Part shown: positions 8,490 through 17,094 of the stretch, piece after piece
Layout of the letters: every line of letters begins with the position of its first letter
How positions within the stretch are numbered: the first letter of the stretch is position 1
Assembly (NCBI GenBank): GCA_947630805.1
Contig: CANRIV010000010.1
Location: 1 to 64,000 of the forward strand
DNA from: an uncultured Lachnospiraceae bacterium
GTDB taxonomy: Bacteria > Bacillota > Clostridia > Lachnospirales > Lachnospiraceae
Reading direction: 5' to 3'
Length of the DNA: 64,000 nucleotides
Translations under genes and position numbers: made by a program
The notes under the pieces: generated by a model
Databases searched by the model: none
What the model was told of the DNA's origin: nothing
The model's input: only the letters and a program-made list of their open reading frames with translations

Positions 8490-9485
8490 CTATAAATCCT
8501 TTTTCGCTCTGTTTTCTATAATAACTGATATAATTCCAAAGAGGATTCCTGCCACTGCCCATATAATCCACGTCAAATTCCATTTATTTGTAAAAAAGCT
8601 TATAACAAGATAGATAATTGTCACAATCATCCAATAAATCGGAGCAATAAAATCCAGTTTTTGTTTTGCCATTTTCTTTTCTGCAGTATAATCGTTTCTT
8701 TGCAGCATCTGGTCGTAGCTGTCTTTTACAATTCCCACTTTTACCAAAAAGAACACCCCGCATGCAACAATAAAAAGCAGAATACCTACAGATATCAATG
8801 TCATTTCCTCATTTTCTAAAATAGAAAATATAACCAAAGGAATAACAGATATGATACAAAACATAACGCCCAGAACTATGCTTTTTGAAAAAACAGGCAT
8901 AAAAGAGTCGCACTCCTGCTTCAGTTTTTCTGTTAAACTGCCGTTCATCTGAACGATTCCTTTTTCTATATATTCATACTTGCTTAATAAGATGCTATAA
9001 GTAATAAATAAGACGACCGCAATCGTAACAAATAAAAATAAAACGGTCAGACCAGCTGCCACTGCAAAATGCTCTGTGATACCAAATTTGTTATCTCTTG
9101 TAAGTCCTAATAACACCATCATGCAGACCGGAGAAATAATACAGAGCGCTACACCCAATGCAATTCTGGAGGAAGCTTTTTTTCTTATTTCTAAAAAATC
9201 TGATGCTTCCTGCTCTGTAATATGATGCTTTGGCATTTCTTTTTTATTACTGCTTTCAGACTGTACCTCCGATTCCTCTTCAAATAGAATATCTTCTTTT
9301 AATAGAAAATCTGTGGTCGTTCCAAAAATCTGGCTTAATAATAATATTTTATCAATATCCGGAATACTTGTTCCACTTTCCCATTTTGACACCGACTGCC
9401 TTGATACGTTCATCCGTTCTGCCAATTCCTCTTGGGACCACGCTTTTTGTTTTCTTAATTGAATAATTTTGTCTGCTAATTTCAT
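8490..9485 (-). CDS. XRE-family regulator with C-terminal membrane domain
   Basis: A 331-residue protein. Residues about 1-65 are a Cro/CI helix-turn-helix (SQEELAERMNVSRQSVSKWE). After a charged linker, four to six hydrophobic segments run from about 105 to 325, so the DNA-binding head is tethered to the membrane. The family is common in Firmicutes; ligands are mostly unknown. Start ATG 9485 was chosen over an in-frame TTG at 9497 because GGAGG (9491-9495) sits 5 bases before it and covers the alternative. Two palindromes upstream may be autoregulatory operators. Confidence 0.85.
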   Translation of the reverse strand: MKLADKIIQLRKQKAWSQEELAERMNVSRQSVSKWESGTSIPDIDKILLLSQIFGTTTDFLLKEDILFEEESEVQSESSNKKEMPKHHITEQEASDFLEIRKKASSRIALGVALCIISPVCMMVLLGLTRDNKFGITEHFAVAAGLTVLFLFVTIAVVLFITYSILLSKYEYIEKGIVQMNGSLTEKLKQECDSFMPVFSKSIVLGVMFCIISVIPLVIFSILENEEMTLISVGILLFIVACGVFFLVKVGIVKDSYDQMLQRNDYTAEKKMAKQKLDFIAPIYWMIVTIIYLVISFFTNKWNLTWIIWAVAGILFGIISVIIENRAKKDL

Positions 9486-9537
9486 TTTATCCTCCAATTT
9501 TTTATTTTATCGGCCGATACACAAATTTTAACATTTT

Positions 9538-9591
9538 TTGCAGTTGCGCAACAGCAAGTTGATTTAGAAATTTGCCAACTGGTAGTTGCAA
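9538..9591. promoter_or_regulatory. Two 20-bp palindromic sites, possible XRE operators
   Basis: Sites 9538-9557 and 9572-9591 both have the form TTGC-N12-GCAA with near-perfect inner symmetry and centres 34 bp apart. They lie 53-106 bp upstream of the XRE start. The spacing and shared ends suggest dimer binding; no direct proof. Confidence 0.4.
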
Positions 9592-9610
9592 ATGTCAATT
9601 CTTCAAGAAA

Positions 9611-9636
9611 ATACGGAAAGTATTCACTTTCCGTAT
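9611..9636 (-). terminator. Terminator of aspS
   Basis: 10-bp perfect stem (9611-9620/9627-9636), 6-base loop; on the minus strand it is followed by TTTTCTTG. It lies about 40 bases after the aspS stop. Confidence 0.72.
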
Positions 9637-9641
9637 CTCTT

Positions 9642-9679
9642 ACTGTTTCCCTATCTATTTACTGTTTCCCTATCTATTT
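9642..9679. repeat. 19-bp perfect tandem duplication at the 3' end of aspS
   Basis: The unit at 9642-9660 is repeated exactly at 9661-9679. The second copy reaches into the aspS stop codon, so each copy carries a TAA preceded by CAG on the minus strand. Looks like a recent slippage or duplication event just past the stop. Confidence 0.9.
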
Positions 9680-11435
9680 ACTGTCTCACTTTAATATGCG
9701 TTTCTCTCAACTGCTGCTCGGTTACCTCTCCCGGCGCACCGCACATTAAATCCTGAGCGTTTCCATTCATTGGGAATGGTATTACTTCTCGAATATTTTC
9801 TTCATTGCGAAGCAGCATAATCATACGGTCCACGCCCGGCGCCATGCCGGCATGTGGTGGCGCTCCAAACTGAAACGCATTGTATAACGCTCCAAATTTT
9901 TCTTTTAAATCTTCTTCCGTATATCCCGCAATTTCAAACGCTTTGACCATGATTTTCATATCATGATTTCTTACCGCTCCGGAGGAAAGTTCTACACCAT
10001 TGCATACAATATCATACTGATAAGCAAGAATCTCTTCCGGATTTTTTGTTTCCAGTGCCTCCAGACCTCCCTGAGGCATAGAAAATGGATTATGGGTAAA
10101 TACCATTTTCTTTGTTTCATTGTCATATTCATACATTGGGAAGTCATTAATATAGCAGAACTTATATGATTTTTTATCAATAATATCCAGACGTTCTCCC
10201 AGTTCCGTGCGAATCTGTCCGGCATAAATTGCCGCATTTCTTTCGTTGTCGGCAATAAAGAAGATTGTATCTCCCATTTCAAGTCCCGCTGTCTGTCTGA
10301 TTTCTTCTTTCATATCATCCGGAATAAATTTGTCAATCGGTCCTTTGTAAGACAAATCTTCCAGCACTTCCAAATATCCCAAACCTCCCATACCAATACT
10401 CTGGGCAAATTTTAAAAGTTTCTCATGGAATCCTTTTGACATATCCGCATGTACTTTGATTGCTCTTACTGTTTTTCCATGAAACGGTTGAAACGTGCAT
10501 CGCTGGAAGAAATCTGTTAAATCAATAATTTTCAGAGGATTTCTCAAATCCGGTTTGTCCGTTCCATATTCCAGCATTGCCTGTTTATAACTGATAACCG
10601 GGAACGGAGCCTGCGTTACCTCATAACCTTTCGGCGCAAATTGATTAAATGTATCAGCAAGCACCTGCTCACCTACCTGGAATACATCTTCCTGTGTTGC
10701 AAAACTCATTTCAAAGTCTAACTGATAAAATTCTCCAGGGGAACGGTCAGCTCTTGCATCTTCATCACGAAAACAAGGCGCAATCTGGAAATACTTGTCA
10801 AATCCTGACACCATCAGTAACTGCTTATACTGCTGCGGCGCCTGTGGGAGCGCATAAAATTTTCCTTTAAACTTTCTTGAAGGGACAATATAATCTCTTG
10901 CTCCTTCCGGTGACGATGCGCATAAAATCGGTGTCTGAATTTCCAAAAATCCCATTTCTGTCATTTTTTGTCTTAAATATGAAATTACATTAGAACGGAA
11001 AATCATATTTTCCTTTACTTTTGTATTTCTAAGATCCAGATAACGATATTTTAATCTCACATCCTCTCTTATCTCTTTGGATGTGATAATCTCAAAAGGA
11101 AGCTGTCTGTAGGTTTTCCCAAGTATTTCTATTTTTTTTGCCTCTAATTCAATCATACCGGTAGGAATTTTAGGATTGTAGGTCTCTTCATCCCGATGTT
11201 CAATAGGGCCTTCCACAGAAATACAATCTTCCTTGCTCAATCCTTCCAGCAGCGCTGTATCACGTATTACTACCTGCATAACTCCATACATGTCTCTCAA
11301 ATCAATAAATGACACTCCACCATGGTCCCGAATATTTTCAATCCATCCCGCAATTTTCATTGTCTGCCCTACATGAGACTCTGAAATCTGATTCATTGTC
11401 ACACTACGGTAAATATTGTTTGTGTTTACGTCCAT
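9678..11435 (-). CDS. aspS: Aspartyl-tRNA synthetase
   Basis: Charges tRNA-Asp; non-discriminating forms also make Asp-tRNA-Asn for the GatCAB amidotransferase. 585 residues, normal for the bacterial type with a GAD insertion. The N-terminal OB domain covers about 15-105 (KIAGWIENIRDHGG). Class II motif 2 is FRDEDARADRSPGEFYQLD near 215-235; motif 3 is GMAPGVDRMIMLL near 530. ATG start behind AAGGAG. Preceded by a T-box leader whose likely specifier is AAC (Asn), which hints at a role in Asn-tRNA supply. Single gene with promoter, leader and terminator. Confidence 0.96.
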   Translation of the reverse strand: MDVNTNNIYRSVTMNQISESHVGQTMKIAGWIENIRDHGGVSFIDLRDMYGVMQVVIRDTALLEGLSKEDCISVEGPIEHRDEETYNPKIPTGMIELEAKKIEILGKTYRQLPFEIITSKEIREDVRLKYRYLDLRNTKVKENMIFRSNVISYLRQKMTEMGFLEIQTPILCASSPEGARDYIVPSRKFKGKFYALPQAPQQYKQLLMVSGFDKYFQIAPCFRDEDARADRSPGEFYQLDFEMSFATQEDVFQVGEQVLADTFNQFAPKGYEVTQAPFPVISYKQAMLEYGTDKPDLRNPLKIIDLTDFFQRCTFQPFHGKTVRAIKVHADMSKGFHEKLLKFAQSIGMGGLGYLEVLEDLSYKGPIDKFIPDDMKEEIRQTAGLEMGDTIFFIADNERNAAIYAGQIRTELGERLDIIDKKSYKFCYINDFPMYEYDNETKKMVFTHNPFSMPQGGLEALETKNPEEILAYQYDIVCNGVELSSGAVRNHDMKIMVKAFEIAGYTEEDLKEKFGALYNAFQFGAPPHAGMAPGVDRMIMLLRNEENIREVIPFPMNGNAQDLMCGAPGEVTEQQLRETHIKVRQ

Positions 11436-11499
11436 TGGGTTTCTCCTTTCAAACTACTTATATATTTCTAAAATAGAGGTTAAAGGTTTCTCATATAAC

Positions 11500-11808
11500 A
11501 TAAAAAAAACATCCTGAAACAAAAGTTTCAGGACGGGCTATCTATTACAAAATATAAGTCCGCGGTACCACCTGATTTACTGCCTGCGCAGTCACTCATT
11601 GGTCATAAGGCAGATAAGAATCGTCTATGACCTACTGTTTATCGTTCAGCTACGGCTCACCTACTAAACATGATTGCTGCTCTAACGCAAATGTTTTTCA
11701 GTTTGCTGCTCGGAAGTGTTATTCACTATGATTCATTCTGCAGGACTCTCACCATCACCCGCTCTCTGGAAGCGATAATCAAAGCTACTTCTCTTCGTCA
11801 ACGCCTTA
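11500..11808 (-). promoter_or_regulatory. T-box riboswitch leader of aspS
   Basis: On the minus strand the T-box core AGGTGGTACCGCGG lies at 11560-11573. A terminator follows: arms 11525-11533/11512-11520 with loop TTTT, then eight U at 11502-11509. Upstream, stem I elements are visible (GACGAAGAGAAGTAG, CAGAGAG, GGTGAGAG). The specifier region reads GTGAATAACACTTCCG, placing AAC at 11718-11720 just after the GAA of the loop-E element. Uncharged cognate tRNA binding stabilises the antiterminator and raises aspS expression (family knowledge). With the promoter, this accounts for most of the 513-base gap 11436-11948. Confidence 0.93.
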
Positions 11809-11814
11809 GAACTG

Positions 11815-11843
11815 ATTATATAATAGGAATGTTTGTATGTCAA
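11815..11843 (-). promoter_or_regulatory. Consensus promoter of aspS
   Basis: TTGACA (11838-11843), 17-base spacer and TATAAT (11815-11820) on the minus strand: a perfect match to the sigma-A consensus. Transcription would begin near 11808, at the start of the T-box leader. Confidence 0.9.
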
Positions 11844-11948
11844 ACTGTATTTTACCACTATTGTTTGATTTTAAATGTTTCTTTTTCAAATAACATATTA
11901 CGCTAATTCTTTCATATAATTTTACGAACAACTATTTCAGGAGAACAC

Positions 11949-12797
11949 ATGTCCATTATAAATCCTGAACGAACAAAACTGATAAAACGAAGTATTTTCT
12001 GGCTTATGATTTTGATTGCTGTTGTCGGAGTTACATATTACTACGAAAGCAGTCTTTTTCAGGAAGGATGGGAAGCAATTACATCCTCTACTGCTACAAA
12101 AGAGCTTCCAATATATTGTGTACAGACCGATAAGCCCCAGGTAGCGCTATCTTTTGATGCAGCGTGGGGGAATGAAGATACACAGAAAATTCTTGATGTT
12201 TTAAAACAATATAAAGTCAATGTTACATTTTTCATGACAGGGGGATGGGTGGAAAGTTATCCCGATGATGTCAAGGCAATCAAAGCAGCCGGACATGATT
12301 TAGGAAACCACAGTGAAAATCATAAGCATATGCCCCAGCTGACACCGGACAAAATGTCAGAAGAATTGACAAAAGTAACTGATAAAGTAAAAAATCTCAC
12401 AGGAACGACAATGCAGCTTTTTAGACCTCCCTATGGAGATTATGATAATGCCTTGATTGGGCAGGCAAGAAACTGTGGCTATTACACAATACAATGGTCG
12501 GTGGATTCTCTTGACTGGAAAAACTATGGCGTCGATTCTATTATTGATACCGTTCTCAATCACAAAAATTTAAAAAATGGCGCAATTATTTTAATGCACA
12601 ATGGTGCCAAATACACGGCGCAGGCACTCCCAAAGATTATTGAAGGACTGCGGGAAAAAGGATTTGAGATTGTGCCAATCTCTAAATTAATTTATAAAGA
12701 CAATTATCATATGGAGCATGACGGAAGCCAGGTGCCGGATACTCCGGAAACATCCGCTAAAAACCAGCAGACTGAAAGTGAATCGAAAAAGAAATAG
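11949..12797 (+). CDS. Polysaccharide deacetylase (CE4, PdaB/YlxY-like), membrane anchored
   Basis: A metal-dependent N-deacetylase acting on peptidoglycan or a related polymer outside the membrane. A hydrophobic anchor covers about residues 14-32. The CE4 domain spans about 60-255 with all five motifs: SFDAAWGNEDT, NHSENHKHM (metal His pair), RPPYGDYD, DSLDWK and LMHNG. The DAAWGN variant of motif 1 is that of clostridial PdaB-like proteins. The tail is Ser/Glu/Lys rich. ATG start behind AGGAG. Monocistronic, ending in a bidirectional terminator. A sporulation role is possible but not shown by context. Confidence 0.88.
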   Translation: MSIINPERTKLIKRSIFWLMILIAVVGVTYYYESSLFQEGWEAITSSTATKELPIYCVQTDKPQVALSFDAAWGNEDTQKILDVLKQYKVNVTFFMTGGWVESYPDDVKAIKAAGHDLGNHSENHKHMPQLTPDKMSEELTKVTDKVKNLTGTTMQLFRPPYGDYDNALIGQARNCGYYTIQWSVDSLDWKNYGVDSIIDTVLNHKNLKNGAIILMHNGAKYTAQALPKIIEGLREKGFEIVPISKLIYKDNYHMEHDGSQVPDTPETSAKNQQTESESKKK

Positions 12798-12811
12798 TAA
12801 TGCTCTAAAAT

Positions 12812-12861
12812 CAAGAGACCCTGTAGTTTCAAACATTTCGTCTGAAATACAGGGTCTCTTG
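12812..12861. terminator. Bidirectional terminator
   Basis: 14-bp perfect stem 12812-12825/12848-12861 between two convergent genes (deacetylase on +, glycosidase on -). Confidence 0.82.
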
Positions 12862-12880
12862 TTAAAAATGAAATATTAAA

Positions 12881-14473
12881 TTATTTCTTCACTTTAATTT
12901 TTTGAACTTTGGACCAAGGTCCATATTGCTTACCGTTTACACCTCTTACTCTGAAATAATAGGTTTTCTTTTTCAGTTTCTTTATTTTATATGTAATTTT
13001 ATTGGTCGATATCTGTTTGGTTGCAAATTTTTTAGCTTTTTTAAACTTTTTATTCAAAGAATATTGAATCTGATATTTTTTTGCATTTGCTGCCTTCTTC
13101 CAGGAAAGTTTTACAGACAGTTTTTTAATGTTCTTTGGTTTCTTTAAAGTTACTTTTGCAGGCTTCTTAGCCTTTGGCTCTGGATTCTCATTCTGTGCAG
13201 TAGTTGTTGGAGCAGGGGCCTGTGTGGTCGATTGTACTTCATTGCCTGTTGTAGGAAGTGTGGTCGGTGGTGGCGTCGTAGGCGTCTCATATTTTTCCTC
13301 ATCTGATATTACTTCTGCGTGATACCCTGCAGGATTTCCAATCGTTGAATAAATAATTCCAAGATTCGTAAACTTTCCGGTATCGTAATCAAACATTGCA
13401 GATGCTCCCGAGCCATCCATATCATCGATCTCATTGGTACTGTTAATGTTATATGGAAACCATGAATATCTCTCCACATAATCTCTCTTGTCAAGTTCTC
13501 CTACCAGCTTCTCAACATATTCTTCTACTTTTTTTCTTACTTCTACATTCTCATAGCTATTATCATAGGAAGTTCCTTTTCTTCCCATGACAGATACTTC
13601 TGTTACCCAGATTGGTTTATGATATGTATTCCAAACCTTGTCAACTGCATCTAACAGTCGGGTCAGATTTGTGCTGGCGCCATAACTGTGTATTCCGATT
13701 GCATCACAGTCTGTTCCCTCTACAAATACTCCTTCACTATCATAATCCCCTTCCAGGAATTTACTTACCCATTCAATGTCTCCATTTGGATTGGCAGATG
13801 CCGGGGAAACCGTTCTTCTGCCCAAAGCTTCTACTGCTCTCCACGCTTTCAATCCTTCCGCAGGACTGATGTTTGCCTGGGATTCGATATCCGGCTCATT
13901 ATAACCTAAAATATAATTGGAATCATCTGTAATATCGGCCAGACCGGCAAGATTTTCTTCTGATGCTCCCCAAAGCATTGGTACATGCGCTACACCTTCG
14001 TCTACAGAAGAATTAAATGCTGTAATTGCCCAGTTATAATACCATGATATATTTAATTTTTTCATGGAAACGGCGGAACTCATGTCTCCACCCATTGCAA
14101 GACCTTTCTTTGATACATAAAATGTACGCGTATCTGTCTGTATCTGGGATCCATCTTCAAGTGTTGCTACAATATAAGCCGTATGTGCCGTTACCCCTGT
14201 GGTATATACTTCGTGTTTTATCGGAAGAGCGCTGTCATCTGCGGCGTGAATTCCCGCCGATTGTCCATCAAAATATACTTCATACTGTGCCGCATTTTCA
14301 ATCGGCTCAAAAACAATATTAATATATCCGGCTCCCACTAATTTTCCTTCTTGCGGTGCTGTAATGGCTGTATTCTGCCAGCTGTTTTCTGCATTGACTC
14401 TGGATATATCACTGAATGTAACGGATGTCATAACCAGAATAAATGCAAGCATAATTGAAACTAATTTTTTCAT
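12881..14473 (-). CDS. Secreted glycoside hydrolase (GH128-like) with C-terminal FnIII module
   Basis: A 530-residue secreted enzyme. The signal peptide is about residues 1-28. An N-terminal beta-rich region (about 35-125) precedes a TIM-barrel resembling Glyco_hydro_cc/GH128 endo-beta-1,3-glucanases: YILGYNEPD carries the acid/base Glu near residue 195, PASANPNGD follows, and KPIWVTEVSVMG carries the nucleophile Glu. A Thr/Pro linker (about 398-425) leads to a very Lys-rich FnIII-like module (about 430-530) ending GPWSKVQKIKVKK. The module probably binds the cell surface. ATG start, AAGGA upstream. Substrate inferred from family only. Confidence 0.8.
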   Translation of the reverse strand: MKKLVSIMLAFILVMTSVTFSDISRVNAENSWQNTAITAPQEGKLVGAGYINIVFEPIENAAQYEVYFDGQSAGIHAADDSALPIKHEVYTTGVTAHTAYIVATLEDGSQIQTDTRTFYVSKKGLAMGGDMSSAVSMKKLNISWYYNWAITAFNSSVDEGVAHVPMLWGASEENLAGLADITDDSNYILGYNEPDIESQANISPAEGLKAWRAVEALGRRTVSPASANPNGDIEWVSKFLEGDYDSEGVFVEGTDCDAIGIHSYGASTNLTRLLDAVDKVWNTYHKPIWVTEVSVMGRKGTSYDNSYENVEVRKKVEEYVEKLVGELDKRDYVERYSWFPYNINSTNEIDDMDGSGASAMFDYDTGKFTNLGIIYSTIGNPAGYHAEVISDEEKYETPTTPPPTTLPTTGNEVQSTTQAPAPTTTAQNENPEPKAKKPAKVTLKKPKNIKKLSVKLSWKKAANAKKYQIQYSLNKKFKKAKKFATKQISTNKITYKIKKLKKKTYYFRVRGVNGKQYGPWSKVQKIKVKK

Positions 14474-14493
14474 GGTCCTTCTTCCTCTTTCTT

Positions 14494-15129
14494 TTATATT
14501 TTTTTAAATTTATCCGCACCCTGATGACATACCGGGCACTTAAAATCTGGCGGAAGTGTTTCTCCTTCATAAACATATCCGCAGACTTCACATTTGTATT
14601 TTTTCTTTTGCTCTGATTCGCTTTCCTCTTCCGGGAGATACGTTGGAGCGTTTTTCGGACTCTTTCCCTTGATAACATTATGGTAATACGCATAGGTCAT
14701 AGGCGTTCTGTCACTTCCCAGCACATCTCCCTCTGTTACCTCTCCGAGAAACACCGTATGCGTTGCCGTTTCCATAGTGTCTATTACCTTACACACAATA
14801 TATCCACAGGAATCCTGGATTATCGGCGTTCCTTCTACAATTTTGAAATCGACATCCTGAAATTTATTCACATCACGGCCTGATGAAAAACCAAACTTTC
14901 CAATGAGCAATGGCTTCGAATCCTGTGCCAGAATAGATATAGAAAATTTTCCGAATTTTTTAATACATTCATTCGTATAATTATCATGGTTAATACTTAT
15001 CGCCACTGTGGCAGGAGAAGATGTAATCTGCATCGCAGAATTTGCAGTACATCCGGTAGCTCTTCCATCATCCATTGTAGAAATAATATATACACCATAT
15101 GAAAGATTTCTAAAAATATTATTATTCAT
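14494..15129 (-). CDS. hrb: Flavin reductase-rubredoxin fusion (high molecular weight rubredoxin)
   Basis: Residues 1-155 are a flavin reductase/flavoredoxin domain ([34 protein letters not shown]). Residues about 175-211 are a rubredoxin with two Cys pairs, [11 protein letters not shown] and [13 protein letters not shown]; His replaces the usual Gly after the second pair. In anaerobes such fusions pass electrons from NAD(P)H to flavodiiron proteins that remove O2 or NO. 211 residues; ATG start with AAGGAG. It is the first gene upstream of the glycosidase with only 20 bases between, so readthrough is possible though no functional link is obvious. Confidence 0.9.
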   Translation of the reverse strand: MNNNIFRNLSYGVYIISTMDDGRATGCTANSAMQITSSPATVAISINHDNYTNECIKKFGKFSISILAQDSKPLLIGKFGFSSGRDVNKFQDVDFKIVEGTPIIQDSCGYIVCKVIDTMETATHTVFLGEVTEGDVLGSDRTPMTYAYYHNVIKGKSPKNAPTYLPEEESESEQKKKYKCEVCGYVYEGETLPPDFKCPVCHQGADKFKKI

Positions 15130-15170
15130 AAATGCTCCTTTCCTATATTATTTATTTTATCAAAATAAAT

Positions 15171-15202
15171 AAACCATGACAACAGAATTGTTGTAATGGT
15201 TT
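15171..15202 (-). terminator. Terminator after the Na/Pi cotransporter gene
   Basis: 13-bp stem with one mismatch (15171-15183/15190-15202), followed on the minus strand by a T-rich run. Confidence 0.6.
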
Positions 15203-15223
15203 ATATTATTTCCCAAATATATT

Positions 15224-16975
15224 TTATTCATCCACAGTATATCTTTTCATATTTTCCTGATAAATCTGATAGAATTTACTTCCCGGTGTCTTTTCAATTT
15301 CTTCAGCGTAAGCATGAATTCCCAAACTTCCATGCGCTATTTCCTCTACGCAACCGGCAATATTGGAGCAATGGTCTGAAATTCTTTCCAGAGAGGTAAT
15401 AATATCTGTCATAATAAATCCCTGTTCAATCGTACAACTGCCATTTTTTAACCTGTCAATATGACGTTTTTTTAATTCATGTTTCAGATAATCAATCACA
15501 TGCTCCATAGCCTCGACACTCAGAGCTGCATCCATATCATCTTTTTGGAAAGCTGCTTTAGCTTTCTCCATAATTTCCTCTACAGCCCTTATCATAAGGC
15601 TGATTTCTTTTGAGCCGTTTTCTGAAAATTTCAGTTTTTTATCCTTAATTTCTTCTGCTGATTTTGCAATTCCCACAGAATGATCGGAAATACGTTCCAC
15701 ATCCCCTATAACATGCAGTAACTCCGTGACAACCCGGCTATCCCGTTCGCTTAAATTCTGTTTGCTGATTTGAACAAGATATGTCCCCAGTTTGTCCTCA
15801 TATTTATCTACATCATTTTCTGCAAGAATTACAGACTCCAATTCTTTTTCATTAAACAAATGAATCAGACTGCATGCCCTCGTCACGCCTCCTATTGTCC
15901 GGTCCATCATTTCCTCTACAACTCGCCTGCATTGCCCGATAGCGATTGCCGGAGTTGCCATAAGACGTTCATCCAACAGCTGTATAGACTCTTTCTCTTT
16001 TGCGTCTCTCACAATAAAGCATGCAATTTTTTCCAGTTGATTTGCAAACGGAAACAACAGAATCGTACATGCGACATTAAATACGGAATGTATTACCGCA
16101 ATTCCCAAAAGACTTGCGCTCTTATCCAAAAAAGTGATATGAACAATAGCATTAACAATACAAAACATTGTAAGCCAGAGGATTGTCCCCAGAATATTGA
16201 ATACAAGATGCACGACTGCCACCCTCTTGGCGTTTTTATTTGCTCCAATAGAAGAAATTATTGCTGTAACGCATGTTCCTATATTCTGCCCCATAATAAT
16301 CGGGACAGCGCTCGCATAAGTAACTGCCCCCGTAGAAGCTAAGGCCTGCAGTATACCGACGGAGGCTGAAGAACTCTGGATGATTGCAGTAAGAAAAGCA
16401 CCGGCTAAAACTCCAAGCACAGGATTTCGAAACATCGTAAGAATATTTTGAAATTCCGGTACGTCTCTCAGCGGACTAACGGCATCAGACATTGTTTCCA
16501 TTCCAAACATTAATACAGCAAATCCCAGCAGAATTGTTCCGGTATCCGCACTTTTGGAATTTTTATTTTTCATTACAAGAAAGATTCCAATAAGCGCCAG
16601 AATCGGCGTAAACGAAGCCGGTTTTAACAGGCTCACAAAAAGATTGGAACTTTCAATTCCGGTGAGACTGAGAATCCATGCCGTAATTGTTGTTCCCACA
16701 TTCGCTCCCATAATAATGCCGATTGCCTGTTTTAAATACATAATTCCGGAATTAACAAATCCCACGACCATGACTGTAGTCGCAGAAGAACTTTGAATAA
16801 TTGCTGTAACTCCTGCCCCCAGCAAAAAACCTTTCCACCTGTTGGAGGTCAATTTTTCTAAAATACTTTTCAACTGATTTCCGGCTCTTTTTTCTAACGC
16901 CTCTCCCATAACATTCATTCCAAACAGAAACAAAGCCAACCCACCAATTAATGATAAGACATTAAATATATCCAT
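15224..16975 (-). CDS. Na+/phosphate cotransporter with C-terminal PhoU-like domain
   Basis: A 583-residue NptA/YjbB-type membrane protein. Two Na_Pi_cotrans repeats carry the hallmark QSSSA motifs (AIIQSSSATTVMVVGF near 60 and AIIQSSSASVGILQAL near 200) within about nine membrane helices up to residue 325. Residues about 350-560 are a helical PhoU-like domain (ISDHSVGIAKSAEEI; ISDHCSNIAGCVEEIA) that likely gates transport. ATG start behind GGAGGG. It lies downstream of the PhoR/PhoP pair and shares the strand with the pst operon, giving a low-affinity route beside the Pst system. It can also export phosphate. Confidence 0.93.
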   Translation of the reverse strand: MDIFNVLSLIGGLALFLFGMNVMGEALEKRAGNQLKSILEKLTSNRWKGFLLGAGVTAIIQSSSATTVMVVGFVNSGIMYLKQAIGIIMGANVGTTITAWILSLTGIESSNLFVSLLKPASFTPILALIGIFLVMKNKNSKSADTGTILLGFAVLMFGMETMSDAVSPLRDVPEFQNILTMFRNPVLGVLAGAFLTAIIQSSSASVGILQALASTGAVTYASAVPIIMGQNIGTCVTAIISSIGANKNAKRVAVVHLVFNILGTILWLTMFCIVNAIVHITFLDKSASLLGIAVIHSVFNVACTILLFPFANQLEKIACFIVRDAKEKESIQLLDERLMATPAIAIGQCRRVVEEMMDRTIGGVTRACSLIHLFNEKELESVILAENDVDKYEDKLGTYLVQISKQNLSERDSRVVTELLHVIGDVERISDHSVGIAKSAEEIKDKKLKFSENGSKEISLMIRAVEEIMEKAKAAFQKDDMDAALSVEAMEHVIDYLKHELKKRHIDRLKNGSCTIEQGFIMTDIITSLERISDHCSNIAGCVEEIAHGSLGIHAYAEEIEKTPGSKFYQIYQENMKRYTVDE

Positions 16976-17094
16976 ATTGCCCTCCTGCTAGTATTATGTA
17001 TTCATATTTCTCGGGTATTTATATCATGGCAATATCATCCTATCAAAAACATGTAAATTATATTTATTCTTAATGTTAAATCTGGGTAAAATAT

